Counted from the first letter of the stretch, positions 13,166-24,169 are shown. The stretch is DNA of 64,000 nucleotides from Perilla frutescens (GCA_026008535.1 BRKX01000004.1:11247501-11311500); one strand, 5' to 3'. Numbers and translations: made by a program. The notes: generated by a model not told the origin, from the letters alone.

Positions 13166-13649
13166 CCATGCGCATCTTTCGTGATTCTTATATGATGTAT
13201 TCTTCGGTTAGAGCACATGAATGAATCTTATATACATTTTAAATTCATGTTTTTAAATATGAAAGGACATTTTCAAGTGTTGTATAATACATATTGTTTT
13301 TTTTAAATAATAATTTTTATAAGTAAACTCTATATAAGAATAACCTCCCTATAGTAATATTTTTCTCTAGTCCCAACGATATTACTGTAGAGGTTTTACT
13401 GTATATTCATTTAGCTCATTTACTAATATATACATTTACTAATATATCCATATTTAATATTGTAAATGGCGAAAAATCAAATATTATATATAATATTTTT
13501 ATTGATGTCTACAACTCTGGAAGAGCAAGAAATAAATGATGGGGGGCAAACCTTTTGAGGAATCTCCAAGTGAAAAAGAAAAAGAAGCGACTATAAATCT
13601 TGCCATGTGCTTATTCAAGTCTTCCAATACATGCCACATTCATGAAAAG

Positions 13650-14475
13650 CAAAAAAATGCAAACGCTCATTGATAAGAGCCTAAACTATCTTCAAAAGCT
13701 TCTTGATAAGAGTCAAAACTATCTAAAATGCAAATGCTCCTCGATAAGAGCCAAAACTATCTTCAAAACTCCTTAATAAGAGTCAAAACTATCTAAGATT
13801 TTCAAAATGCAACGCTCCTCGATAAGAGCCTAAATTATATTCCAACGCTCCTTGATAAGAGCTAAAATTATCTAAACTCTTCAAGAAATACCAAGACTCC
13901 TTGACACGAGTATAAAATGTCTACAAAGTCAAATTCAAATCTAAAGCTCCTTGACACGAGTATAAAATGTCTACAAAGTTAAATTCAAATCCAAGATTCA
14001 TTGACACGGGTATAAAATGTCTACAAATTCAAATTCAAATTCAAGTACTCACGGACACGAGTATAAAAGGTCTATAAAGTCCAAATTCAAATTGAAGGCT
14101 CCTCGATATGAGCATAAACTATCAAAGTTCAAGAAAAAGCTCCCTGATATGAGCATAAACTATCTAAGTTCAAGAAAGCTCCTTGATACGAGCATAAACT
14201 ATCTAAATTCAAATCCAAATTGAAGGTTCCTTGATACGAGCATAAACTATCTAAATTCAAATCCAAATTGAAGGTTCCTTGATACGAGTATAAACTATCT
14301 AATAAATTCAAATTAAAGAACTCTTGAATATGAGTATAAACTATTCGCAAGTTGAAATACAAGAACTCCTTGATACGAGTATAAACTATATACTAAATTC
14401 AAGTTCAAGATTCCTTGATACGGGTATAAACTATATACTAAATTCAAGTTCAAGACTCCTTGATACGAGTTGAAC
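13650..14475 (+). repeat. Minisatellite of about 45-50 bp inside the deleted LTR element
   Basis: The core CTCCTTGATACGAGTATAAA, with variants GATAAGAGCC and GACACGAG, is followed by an A/T-rich linker such as CTATCTAAATTCAAATCC. Copies recur about every 50 bp, for example at 13899, 13949 and 13999, and about every 49 bp near 14226 and 14275. Roughly fifteen copies drift in sequence. Short open frames across it are by-products of the repeat. Confidence 0.85.
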
Positions 14476-14545
14476 TCTAATCAGTTTTCGAAACTCATTC
14501 ATTTCAAACGACAAGTCGTCCATGAACAAGTCTCGAGGGGGCATT

Positions 14546-15351
14546 TGTAGATGGCGAAAAATCAAATATTATATATAATATTTTTATTGATTTTTATATA
14601 TTTATTTAGTTTTGGAATCATATCAAATTCAAAATTAAATAAAATATTTAAATAATAAAGATATTATTATGTGATAAACATCAAGAGTCTTTGGCAACAA
14701 GTAAAAATCTTTCAAAAGATATATATATCAATTTCCAACAGCCAATGAGATAGTGCCACATCAGCCCTAGATCTCTCTCCCTACAACTATAAATAGAGAC
14801 CTCCATATCAGTTGAAAATCACACCGGAAGTCAAAATTGAAGAGCTCAAGAAGTTGGATAAAAATTATCTACGAAGTTCTCTCCAACATTCAAGTCGTTC
14901 TTCGCCGGAGTCATCTCAAATCCAGTGTCCGATCCGAAATCAAGGTTTTGAAACCCTCCAAACGACGTTATAAAGTCCCAATATCCAAGATGTTCTAACA
15001 AGATTCAAGTCGTTCTTCGTCAAAATCACCTCAAATCTAATGTTCAATCCGGAATCAAGGTCATTGGCCCCCAGTTAATGCTATCAAGTCCAAATACCAA
15101 GTCAAAAAAGATCGAGGATATAAATCTTCCACGAAAACTTCGAAGACCAAATCCAAACAATAAGTCAAAGAAGATCGAGGATACAAATCTTCCCCGAAAG
15201 CTTTGAAGATCGTTTGAAGATCAAGTTTTGAACATAAAAATCAGAGAAAAAATAGAGATTGGATCCGTGAAATTACAATTTGATCCGAAAATCATCTGAA
15301 TTGTACATTATTTTGTGTTTTACCAAATTAAATACAAAAATTTGTGTTACA
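14546..15351 (+). repeat. 3' LTR of the deleted element
   Basis: It opens TGTAGATGGCG after the polypurine tract at 14532-14545 and ends TGTTACA. A TATA box CTATAAATAG sits at 14787-14796, about 240 bp in, as expected for a U3/R boundary on the plus strand. Confidence 0.75.
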
Positions 15352-16047
15352 AATATGTTTGCATTAAACATTAATTTATTATCGAAGAAAATAAATATGA
15401 ACATATTAGAAAGTTTACTTCTTTAATTGCCTTTTTCATTCATTTTCTTATCTCTGATAAAAAATTGAATCAAATCATATGAATGGGACGGAGACAGACA
15501 GTTTTTGTTAAATGCATTTTCAATTTCTTGAGTTATTAATGTTTATTTTGAAAAGGTTATGAATACTTAATTTTTGCTTCATTAAACTAAAAGAAAAAAT
15601 AAAATTTAAGAGGTCTCTTTTCAAAAAATTATATTATGCCTCCTACAAAGTGTATAGATCATATTACATCATTAATATTTTTTTTAAAGAAGACGGTAAA
15701 GCTACTCAGCCAGAATCTGGCCAACCAGAAAAGGGTATAATAGTAATTATATAATAGTATTAAATAAAACATTAATTAATGTAATTAGTGGAATAAGTGT
15801 ATTTACATTAGTACCCTTCCCGCCCATTTAGGAGAGAGATTAGCTAAAAAAAATTTAAAATTTAAAATTTGAAAACCAAATCTCTCATTAATAATTACAG
15901 ATTCTATTCCCAATAAAGATAACATTGAAACTACCATTTTAAGCACAAATACACCTCACTAATAAAATATTCGGCCAAATAAAGATAATTTTGAAACTAT
16001 CATTAATCTTTCATACACATATGCAGATTTCAGCCAAGTAACTAAGT

Positions 16048-16458
16048 ATGGAACTCAAAGGTAGAAAGCTCAAGGAGAAGAAGTTTTACGTTGTATTCCA
16101 AGGTATACGAACTGGAATTTTTTCTAGTTGGGAGAAATGTGCGCCATATGTGCTCGGCTGTAGAGGAAGCTTGTATAAGTCTTTTCTAACAGAAGAGGAA
16201 GCGACAGAGGCGTACGATATGTATTTCCAGTCCACTAATTATGAAGATGAAATTTCAAGTATCGGACATGGAGTGGATTTTGTTGTTGAACCAAGCAAGC
16301 ACCATATTAATTCGGTTACTGAAGAGAAGAAGAAAGATGCTGGCTTGGACATCACTTGTGAAGTTGTGAATACAAAAATTTACGGTGTAAAGATGTTTAT
16401 GTTCGGTGTTGTCGTTGGAATTTTTATTTCAATCTTATTAGTTAACATTATTAGTTAA
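16048..16458 (+). CDS. RNase H1 N-terminal/viroplasmin-like domain protein with C-terminal membrane anchor
   Basis: This is an intact 136-codon frame. Residues about 11-60 fit the small domain shared by the RNase H1 N-terminus and caulimovirus P6 (KFYVVFQGIRTGIFSSWEKC, then GCRGSLYKSFLTEEEATEAY). In known proteins this fold binds RNA/DNA hybrids or double-stranded RNA. No RNase H catalytic domain follows. Instead a charged linker leads to one hydrophobic segment at about residues 113-134 (MFMFGVVVGIFISILLV), predicted as a tail-anchor-like helix. It lies near the left end of the candidate MULE. Domain and helix are seen directly; nucleic-acid binding at a membrane is inference. The start is the first ATG of the frame, 8 bp after an in-frame upstream stop. 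Confidence 0.7.
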   Translation: MELKGRKLKEKKFYVVFQGIRTGIFSSWEKCAPYVLGCRGSLYKSFLTEEEATEAYDMYFQSTNYEDEISSIGHGVDFVVEPSKHHINSVTEEKKKDAGLDITCEVVNTKIYGVKMFMFGVVVGIFISILLVNIIS

Positions 16459-16544
16459 AATCGAGCTGTTAAGCATTGATTAAATACATGAATGATATTT
16501 TATTTGTGGAATCTTGATTTCAATGTTCATTGTTGTGTTTTGCT

Positions 16545-16860
16545 ATTGTAATAATGTGTTCATCTTATTTGTTTTTTGTTTAGGATTGGTTAAGTGTTTT
16601 CTTGTGTAGATTAATTTTATTTGTTTTTTGTTTAGGATCGATTAAGTGTTTTCTTCTGTAGATTATAATAATTAAGTTGCAATATTTTATTCAGAAGTAG
16701 TTCATTTACAATTTAATAAATGATTAAAAGAACAAAGATAGACTGAATTATTTTTCCAGAAAAAAATTCAATGAGCTTATTGGACTAAAGTAAAATCAAT
16801 AAAGATAGACTGAATTATATGCAAGTAAAAATTCAATGAGCTTATTCGACTAATCTAATC
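16545..16860. repeat. Two short tandem duplications in intergenic AT-rich DNA
   Basis: About 58 bp is duplicated at 16560-16675 (TTATTTGTTTTTTGTTTAGG...TTAAGTGTTTTCTT). About 75 bp is duplicated at 16730-16858 (AAAGATAGACTGAATTAT...AAATTCAATGAGCTTATT). The rest of 16459-17190 shows nothing else recognisable. Confidence 0.6.
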
Positions 16861-17192
16861 AGTTTAAATAACGGAGAAAAAACATTTTATTTATAATAAT
16901 CGATCAAGTAGAATTTAGATAAAAGAAAAAAATTAGTTTATTTTGCATATTGGAATAAATTCATTTTAAGCCAGTTTATAATTTTATTATCTATTCTATT
17001 GGAATAATCTTGAACAAGATAAACGAGAACAAAATTTAACACAAGAGAAAGCATAACATCATTAGATAAACTTAAATATTCATAGATTAAACGGGTAACC
17101 CTTAAATTGACCAAACTGGTCTACATAGAAACTGGAAATTAAAATGCATATAAACTAAACATAATGCTGGAAATTAAAACTAGTCAGACTAA

Positions 17193-17546
17193 TTAAACAT
17201 CGCTTGAAGATGAGTCCGGAATCACAATAACAGGAACAGGCTTGGAAGTTCCCTCATCATCATTGCTTAACGTCTTGAGATCGAGATAATACTCATACAA
17301 CTTTGTGAGGGGAAATTTTTCCAGCAACATATCCCTCATGCACTCATCATCCAAACTTCCAAGCATACGACCAAATAAATGGCCAATCTCCGTCTTCATG
17401 GTATTATGTTCTTCACAGAGATTTCGATAGAGTATTTCGAGACTACGAGGAGAAGGAGAGATCATCCATTCCGAAGATTGAACGCGTTTTGTGGGTGTGA
17501 ATTTCTTTGTCGGAGTAAACTTCTTGATGGGAGTTTTTTCGGCCAT
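17193..17546 (-). CDS. Small unknown protein, 117 aa
   Basis: The frame is intact, starting MAEKTPIKKFTPTKKFTPTK, so the N-terminus is a short basic repeat (TPTKKF twice). The middle (about residues 30-95) looks helical, with SLEILYRNLCEEH and LLEKFPLTKLYEYYLDLK. The C-terminus is rich in acidic residues, proline and serine. I recognise no family. Upstream, on its own strand, a long A/T-rich tract leads into the satellite region. It lies inside the candidate MULE and has the same size and style as the other small cargo genes, with a basic tail plus one helical module. It could be a DNA-binding accessory protein, but nothing shown here proves that. Confidence 0.45.
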   Translation of the reverse strand: MAEKTPIKKFTPTKKFTPTKRVQSSEWMISPSPRSLEILYRNLCEEHNTMKTEIGHLFGRMLGSLDDECMRDMLLEKFPLTKLYEYYLDLKTLSNDDEGTSKPVPVIVIPDSSSSDV

Positions 17547-17859
17547 TGAAAATTATTTGAGAAGATAGAGGCGAATGGTGTTTAGGTAGCAGATGGTAAA
17601 GTGAGTAGAAAGACTTTGTGAATTGTAGTGTATTTATAGTGAGTGCTAGGTTAATGGGATTAATTTCCCCATGAAACCCTAAATGACAGTGCATAGGGAA
17701 AAAAAAAATTCAAATCTTTTTTTCGCAAGATATGGTTCTACAAATCTTGAGAATCTTAAGACCAAAAAATTAACTAATACAAATCTTAGAAAAGATTTGT
17801 GTAAATCTTACGGATAAATATTAATAGGGCAATCTCCTAGATTTGTGTAAAAAAATTAC

Positions 17860-18245
17860 GTTCTAATTATCTATCCAGTAATTAAAATTGAAAATATCTA
17901 AGAATTATAAGAAAAATAAATTTAAGAATTAAAATTCTTATTTACAAATTGTAAGAATTCTAAGAAAAATAAATTTAAGAATTAAAAATCTTATTTACAA
18001 ATCGTAAGAATTCAAAATTAAAAAAAAAAAAAGAATTCTAAGAGGAATCAAAATCTGAAAATTTCTAAGAATTCTAAGAAAAATAAATTTAAGAAATAAA
18101 AATCTTATTTACAAATCGTAAGAATTCAAAATTAAATTCTAAGAATTCTAAGAGGAATCAAAATCTTAAAATTTATAAGAATTCTAAGAAAATTATGTTT
18201 AAGAATCCAAAATCTGAAAACATCTAAGAATTCTATGAAATCGAA
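17860..18245. repeat. Degenerate A/T-rich tandem repeats
   Basis: AAGAATTCTAAGAAAAATAA and AATCTTATTTACAAATCGTA alternate several times with a period of roughly 60-120 bp, grading into the 89-bp array that follows. No coding potential. Confidence 0.65.
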
Positions 18246-19142
18246 ACCACTAGTAAGAATTTTGAAATTAAAGTCCATGCATGCACTCTTATACAACCAT
18301 AAGAGTAGTTCACAAATTGGTATAAGATTACACCACTAGTAAGAATTATGAAATTAACGTCCATGCATGCACTCTTATACAACCATAAGAGTCATAGTTC
18401 ACAAATTGGTATAAGATCACACCACTAGTAAGAATTTTGAAATTAAAGTCCATGCATGCACTCTTATACTACCATAAGAGTCATAGTTCACAAATTGGTA
18501 TAAGATCACACCACTAGTAAGAATTTTGAAATTAAAGTCCATGCATGCACTCTTATACAACCATAAGAGTCATAGTTCACAAATTGGTATAAGATCACAC
18601 CACTAGTAAGAATTTTGAAATTAAAGTCCATGCATGCACTCTTATACAACCATAAGAGTCATAGTTCATAAATTGGTATAAGATCACACCACTAGTAAGA
18701 ATTTTGAAATTAAAGTCCATGCATGAACTCTTATACAACCATAAGAGTCGTAGTTCACAAATTAGTATAAGATCACACCACTAGTAAGAATTTTGAAATT
18801 AAAGTCTATGCATGCACTCTTATACTACCATAAGAGTCATAGTTCACAAATTGGTATAAGATCACAAGACTAGTAAGAATTTTGAAATTAAAGTCCATGC
18901 ATGAACTCTTATACTACCATAAGAGTTATAGTTCACAAATTAGTATAAGATCACACCACTAGTAAGAATTTTGAAATTAAAGTCCATGCATGAACTCTTA
19001 TACTACCATAAGAGTTATAGTTCACAAATTAGTATAAGATCACACCACTAGTAAGAATTTTGAAATTAAAGTCCATGCATGAACTCTTATACTACCATAA
19101 GAGTTATAGTTCACAAATTAGTATAAGATCACACCACTAGTA
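18246..19142. repeat. 89-bp satellite array, about ten copies
   Basis: Copies start at ACCACTAG at 18246, 18332, 18421, 18510, 18599, 18688, 18777, 18866 (variant), 18955, 19044 and 19133. The spacing is 89 bp except for the first, at 86. Each unit contains CATGCATG and a hairpin-capable ACTCTTAT...ATAAGAGT dyad with a 6-base loop. Later copies share variants (GCATGAACTC, GTTATAG), showing stepwise local duplication. A purine-rich GAGGGCAAGGGTAA tail with AGGGTTTAGGGTTTA follows at 19143-19206. Confidence 0.92.
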
Positions 19143-19857
19143 AGAGGGCAAGGGTAAGAGCCGCAAGGGTAAGAGGGCAAGGGCAAGAGCGAGGGTTTAG
19201 GGTTTATGCAAAGAGTGATACTTTACAGTGTAAATAATAGATCTTTTCCTTAATTACTTCAATTGAATCCGAAAGCATATAATAATTTAGAAGATTGACC
19301 TTATATTGTTTCAAATTAATATTACGTTTATATTAGTATAGAAACTTATAATTTACTATATAATTTTTCCTTCGATATTAATTTTTGCAAGTTTAATATC
19401 GAATTTCTAATATAATTTTCCGAACACCACTAATAAACATCGAATTTCATAATTTTTCCTTCAATGGTTTGAAATCATATTATAATTGTGTGGCAATATC
19501 ATAACTTTTGAAATTTTAATATTGAAATTATGATATAATTTTCGAAACTTTGGAAAATCTATTTTATTGACTGCCCAAAAGGACCAATCGTTGGATTGGG
19601 AATTTCAATTGAGTAGAGATTGTTTTTTGTTTAATTTTTAGTACACTTGAGTACTGATTTGATCCACCCAAATCTCTAGGAGATTTGGCACACGCAAAAG
19701 GCACAATTGCTGCAACCTCTCATTTGGAATCGTGTAGCAATAAATGAGCTGAACCAATTCAGTCGACTTTCACATTAAATTTCCAACTCTCCATTAATGA
19801 CTCTTAAATTAACTCTCTAAATTTGCTCTGAAAGAAACAAAAAAAATATCAGAGATT

Positions 19858-20385
19858 ATGGAATCCTATAGCCGAGCAACAAGGTCAATGACCAAGAGAA
19901 GAAAGAAGCTTGCTGGGAACGTCTATGAAGAGGTTAAGTGCGGCGATGGCTTCATCATCCCAACTCAGTTCAAGATTTGCTGCAAGACGACCAAATTCCA
20001 TACCCATTTGGTAAGTTTTCCGATCGATGTAAGAATATATATGTATTTAGGGTTAGGGTTTTCTAATACAATGTTTTTTATTGGTTTGAAGACCTTACCA
20101 TCGGTGGCACTAGATATCATCGGTCGAGAGTCCAAGCGAATAACCATAGAGGCTGAAAAATCAGGTTGAGAGTTTGACTGCCAATATGAGTACCGTAATA
20201 TCTTGCCGACGAACCATCCAATCTGCCGAATCACTGAAGGTTGGAGTGAGGTGGTGGATTTTTTCAGGATCGGGCAAGGGGATAAGCTGAAATTTGAAAG
20301 GAACTCTGCAGATTCCTTGTGGTTTCATTTGTATGTCGAAAAACATTCGGATGCTATCAAGCTTGAAGCTTGGGAGTGGATTTGA
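19858..20385 (+). pseudogene. B3 DNA-binding-domain gene, copy 1, with one premature stop
   Basis: Exon 1 is 19858-20010 and exon 2 is 20092-20385; the intron begins GTAAGT and ends TTGAAG. Exon 1 has a basic N-terminus (TRSMTKRRKKL) and GDGFIIPTQFKIC. Exon 2 has TLPSVALDIIG, then YEYRNILP, EGWSEVVDFFRIGQGDKLKF and a strand-rich end. These match the plant B3 order: an LP motif, W/Y strand, GW, and a GD turn. An in-frame TGA at 20167-20169 lies where copy 2 has a tryptophan in FQEWKVEYEYR. The frame then stays open to 20385. The intron falls at the same place, just before the LP motif, as in copy 2. Read as a recently inactivated transcription-factor-like gene. Confidence 0.65.
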
Positions 20386-20721
20386 CGTTTCTGTGTTTTT
20401 TTTTCCTTTCTACTTTTTGTCAATGTTTATGTTTTTATTTATGAATTATATGTATAGTTCATGTTTTTTTTATGTTTATATGTAATGTTTATGTTTTTTT
20501 TTGTTTATTAATGTATCTGATGGTTTTTATATCTAGCTTAACGTATGGTTATGTTATTTTTCCAACAAGATTATATTTTTTTAGAGAGAAATCTAACATT
20601 TAGATTAAGATTGATTAATTTTTTTATTCTGCATAAAATAAAATAAAAACACCAACATTTAAGTGTTTGGAACCAAGTTAAATATCATTAGACCATAAAC
20701 TGTATTGTACAATGATTGGCT

Positions 20722-21265
20722 CTAACAATCTACCCTCTTGGCAAGAGCTTCAAAATCAAGCGCTACAACGCCTCCTACTAAAATAATTTCACGAACTGCG
20801 CGGAACTCGTCCATTCCATTTAGTCTGAATTCTTTGTGCATCGAACACTCCTAGTTAAGATTTAAAACGAAATTTAAAAAAAATTGTTTATAATACTAAT
20901 AATAATATGTATAATAATAATAATAATTTACATCAAACTTATAGAATGATTTTTAAGCTTACATGGTTAGAATCGTTGAACTGGCTGAAATAAATATCAG
21001 TGGCCATGACAGTGTTACTTTCGTCATCGTATGTGATTCCGGGCAACCTCTTGAAGTTTTCGAAGTGGTCAAAAATCTCTTTCAATTCCTTCAATTTCAT
21101 AACAAGATCAACGGTACTAAACTGACGATCTCGAGCCCTGGACATCATTTTCGCAAGTAGGCGCAGCATCTCTGCAGCGCATATTGTGTGGGAAAGATCA
21201 ACGTACCCTACTCTTAACCGTAAGAAACTAACGAAGACGGCCTCGTCAATTTTGGACCAAACCAT
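20722..21265 (-). CDS. Myb/SANT-like small protein, two exons, intact
   Basis: Exon 1 is 21265-20963 (101 codons, donor GTAAGC) and exon 2 is 20850-20722 (acceptor CTAG, ending TGT TAG). The splice keeps phase 0 and gives 143 residues without stops. Exon 1 opens MVWSKIDEAVFVSFLRL and contains TVDLVMKLKELKEIFDHFEN, PGITYDDESNTVMATDIYFSQF. That spacing of Trp/Phe residues, K-x-LK helix, G-x-x-YD and final aromatic recalls plant Myb/SANT-like domains, which are common next to transposase-derived genes. Exon 2 gives a helical tail with MDEFRAVREIILVGG. It converges with B3 copy 1 (end at 20385). The family call is by eye and could be wrong; the gene structure itself is well supported. Confidence 0.6.
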
Positions 21266-22056
21266 AGCTACCCTAGAGCTGGAATTTGAAGTTTGAGAAT
21301 ATGCACTTTTTAATTTTATGCTTGCTTATGATGGATAAGTTGAAGCCACAACTATCTTATAAATATAAGTGAATTTTAAAGCATGAAACGACTATTAACC
21401 AAATCACTTTAATGAGACATGCACAATTGTAATAAAAAAATTGAAAATATCTAACAATTCTAATAATAATATCAATTTGAGACTATATAACAATTGATTT
21501 TTAAAATATGAAAATATCTAACATTTTAAATTTTTAATTGAAACTCGTGAATATAACCGTAAGTTTATAACATTTCTAATAGAATTATAATTTAGAATTA
21601 ATTTTTTCTGAAAAACAAATAATACAAGATACGGATTAAGATTTTTGAAAATGATAATTTTAATTTAAAATCGTGAATATAATTGAATAGTGAAGTTGTA
21701 ATTAAAAGACACGACCTTTCAAACCCTAAAATTCTCGACTCTTCAATTTTATATTGTAAACCGCTCTGTGTTCCCAATGCAATAATCATTACAGATGGTT
21801 CAACACACGGTAAGCCCTAGATTAGCTCTACTTTTGATGGAAGTACATTCAATGGCTTTCTGAATACGCCATTATGGACTCTAAATCAGCCGTTGATTTA
21901 CTGCCTACCATTAATCAAATTTCAATGTAGAATATCAACCGTTGATTTTTTGTATCATAATTACAGGCATACAGCAAAGGTCAATCAAAGTCTTTTTTCT
22001 TCCTTTCCACACTATTCTGATCTAAGTCTTCACCGTCTAAGAATTTCTTCACAGTT

Positions 22057-22547
22057 ATGATGAATCAAACTTGGGATCAACTCGATGAGTAGTGCCTCTT
22101 GCATCTCTGGATCGATGAATCAGAGGTGATGGATGTTTCTAATGATGCACATGTCCGTGACTTCTTTCTCGGTGCGTCCCAGTTTTTTTGGTATGGGTTC
22201 CGGAAGTGTTTTTTTCTCTCTCAAATTGTCAAAAAAATGCAAGATCTGAAAGCGCGTTTTGAGGATGTTGTCTGGATGAGGAGGGTTCTGGGCGTCGTTT
22301 ATGATCGTCGGTTGCATGAGGAAGTAAGTTTTGCTACAACTCGTTTATGATCATTTTTGTTAAATCTAATAAATTGTTTTAATGTAGGAGATGTTGCTCC
22401 GGTATGTTTTCGAAATCAAGAAGGCTGAGCGACTCGATGTAGACTGGTACATGGTTGTTTTTTGATGGTGCTCAAAATAGGTGGATTGGCAAGCCGAAGT
22501 TGGCGTCAGCGGATGCGTGGCCTAACAACTATCTATTAAGATATTAG
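22057..22547 (+). pseudogene. Myb/SANT-like gene, second copy, broken
   Basis: Exon 1 runs 22057-22323 (donor GTAAGT) and exon 2 starts at 22388 after AATGTAG. Exon 1 reads QTWDQLDE, then an in-frame TAG (22090-22092), then CLLHLWIDESEV, IVKKMQDLKARFEDV and GVVYDRR. The last part resembles the K-x-LK...G-x-x-YD stretch of the gene at 20722-21265. In exon 2 a run of T at about 22455-22460 shifts the frame; afterwards the other frame stays open to a stop at about 22547 (RWIGKPKLASADAWPNNY). One nonsense codon plus one frameshift make a normal product unlikely, although a start at the ATG near 22129 would avoid the first. Confidence 0.5.
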
Positions 22548-22792
22548 AATCTTTTTTTATTTTTCTTTTGGGATTATGTAATATTTTTAGGGCTTTTTGA
22601 TTGGCAAGGACCAATACACTTTTTTAGGCATGTAATTAATACCCGTATGATATGGGTAGTTGCTTCCTAATCTATCTTTACATTAATCGTATATTCTAGA
22701 ATCTCCTTCTCACCACCATTATATATCTGTCCATATTCTCTATACTCTCTGTATTCTATTTGTGTTTTTTTTTTTGCAGGAAATATTTAACA

Positions 22793-23747
22793 ATGTCAGA
22801 CCCGACTGGGGCGAGGGGGATGAACTTTGGAAGATACTGTTAAGATCATTTCAATTTGTTAATACACTTTGTTTCTGACATTCTCTATTGTTTAATTCTT
22901 CAACAATGACTGCTCCCTCATTATTTCCTCAGGTCACGACTATGGTTTTAATGTGCAGTGCCACTCGGCCGAGTATGCTAATCGAATGGTAAAATTTGAT
23001 ATTGTTTAAATTTTAATATGATATCAAAATTTGATTAACCCTACCCAACCAATTCTTTTTACATGTATCAAACATAACTAACATCCTCTTAAATATTCTT
23101 CTTCCCTGATTCATCCCCTCTTCACAGAATTGAATCTGAGTTATAGTTTCAGGGTTCTCTCTTATCACTGCATTAACATATGTTTCAGGGTAATCAAATT
23201 CTTTCTTGAAACTACTATCAAGTTCATGAAGTATAGATCTTTTGGCCCTCTTGCACTTGTCCTTACTGACATGGATTTTCAAATGCTTCTCAACCTCTGC
23301 CTACATATCTTTAACTGAGAACTTACGATTTTTATAAATTTGGTTATTAAAATATTTAGTCAAAAAAACATTTAATCTAGAAGGTTCATTTTTTTGAAGT
23401 TTGTATTCGTTGTTTTGAAAAGGTTTTAATAGCTCTGTGATTCTGTTTTGTAGTATTTGCCAAAGCATGCTAGCGACATCCTTGGCACATCATCTAAGAT
23501 GATTAAAATACGTACATTTTATGGTTTTCAAGAATGGAAAGTTGAATATGAATACCGCGAGCTTACTTCGAAGAAGAATAAGAATGTAATGATCCACTTC
23601 AAAAAAGGGTGGAATGATGTAGTTCAATATCTTGGTATCAAGCGTGGTGATGTTCTGCGGATTGAAAAATACGGTGGTATTACTCGTAGTGTTGATGTTT
23701 TCATTGTTACTAAAACTGATATGGTTAGGTTTGATCTTGATGACTAG
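22793..23747 (+). CDS. B3-domain protein, copy 2, three exons, intact
   Basis: Exons are 22793-22838, 22933-22988 and 23454-23747. All introns begin GT and end AG, phases fit, and the product is 131 residues. The B3 fold covers most of it: NVQCHSAEYANRM, then YLPKHASDILG, a strand ending FQEWKVEYEYREL, VMIHFKKGWNDVVQYLGIKR, GDVLRIEKY. B3 proteins bind DNA as plant transcription regulators. This one is only a bare domain with no obvious activation or repression motif, so it may compete for sites or act through partners (inference). The ATG follows an acceptor-like TTTTGCAG, suggesting a 5' UTR intron. The intron before the LP motif is shared with copy 1. It lies next to a SANT-like gene, as copy 1 does. 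Confidence 0.68.
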
Positions 23748-24169
23748 TAATTTAGTTGTAGTTTCTTATGGTTTTAATGTTATCTTCTAACCTCTGCACT
23801 AGATGTATTTTGGATGTTATTTTATGCCACTGAACTTATATTTTGGGTTAAAATTTGAATGTTTATAGATTATGTCTGTGGGATCCCATATAGATTCCAT
23901 ACTTTGTTATCTGTTTTTGTTCTCTCTGTAGACTAAGATTTTGATTATTATCTGCATCAGTGGCTTCTGTTTTGGGATTTTGAGAAGATTATACAAGATC
24001 AAATGTTTCTGCATTAAGTCTTTGGGATTTTGTTCATTTCTAAGATGACTATTATCTGTTTCTGGCTTGGCTTCTGTTTTGGGATTTTGAGGAGATTAAA
24101 CAAGATTTTGATAAATTTCTGTATTAAGTCTTTGGGATTCTTTTTCACCTAAGATGATTTTGTCTAAGT

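Larger units (their letters stand above)
241..13401. mobile_element. MITE-like element split by the gypsy insertion
   Basis: The two halves lie at 241-700 and 13171-13401. The outer ends are inverted: CAGTAAAATCTCTATATAAG at 241, against the reverse complement of 13382-13401, which reads CAGTAAAACCTCTACAGTAA. TA (or TATA) flanks both ends, as expected for Tc1/mariner-type MITEs. Sub-terminal blocks with AGAATAACCT and GTCCCAAC also recur inverted. Removing the gypsy element and one copy of its CCATG duplication leaves about 690 bp without coding potential. The family assignment is inference. Confidence 0.5.
13461..15351 (+). mobile_element. Internally deleted LTR retroelement with a minisatellite inside
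   Basis: It starts TGTAAATGGCG, ends GTGTTACA, and is flanked by AATAT on both sides (13456-13460 and 15352-15356). The start recurs at 14546 as TGTAGATGGCG, preceded by the polypurine tract CTCGAGGGGGCATT, so 14546-15351 is the 3' LTR (806 bp). Only the first ~48 bp of the 5' LTR remain (13461-13508); the rest of it and the primer site are gone. The internal part has no gag or pol. Confidence 0.8.

Noticed and set aside
14017..14362. Repeat-rich frames with SLCSYQG-like units
   Set aside because: They are the translation of the ~50-bp minisatellite in an element with no coding function.
20041..20066. Telomere-like TTTAGGGTTAGGG
   Set aside because: A single short occurrence within the B3 intron; no array.
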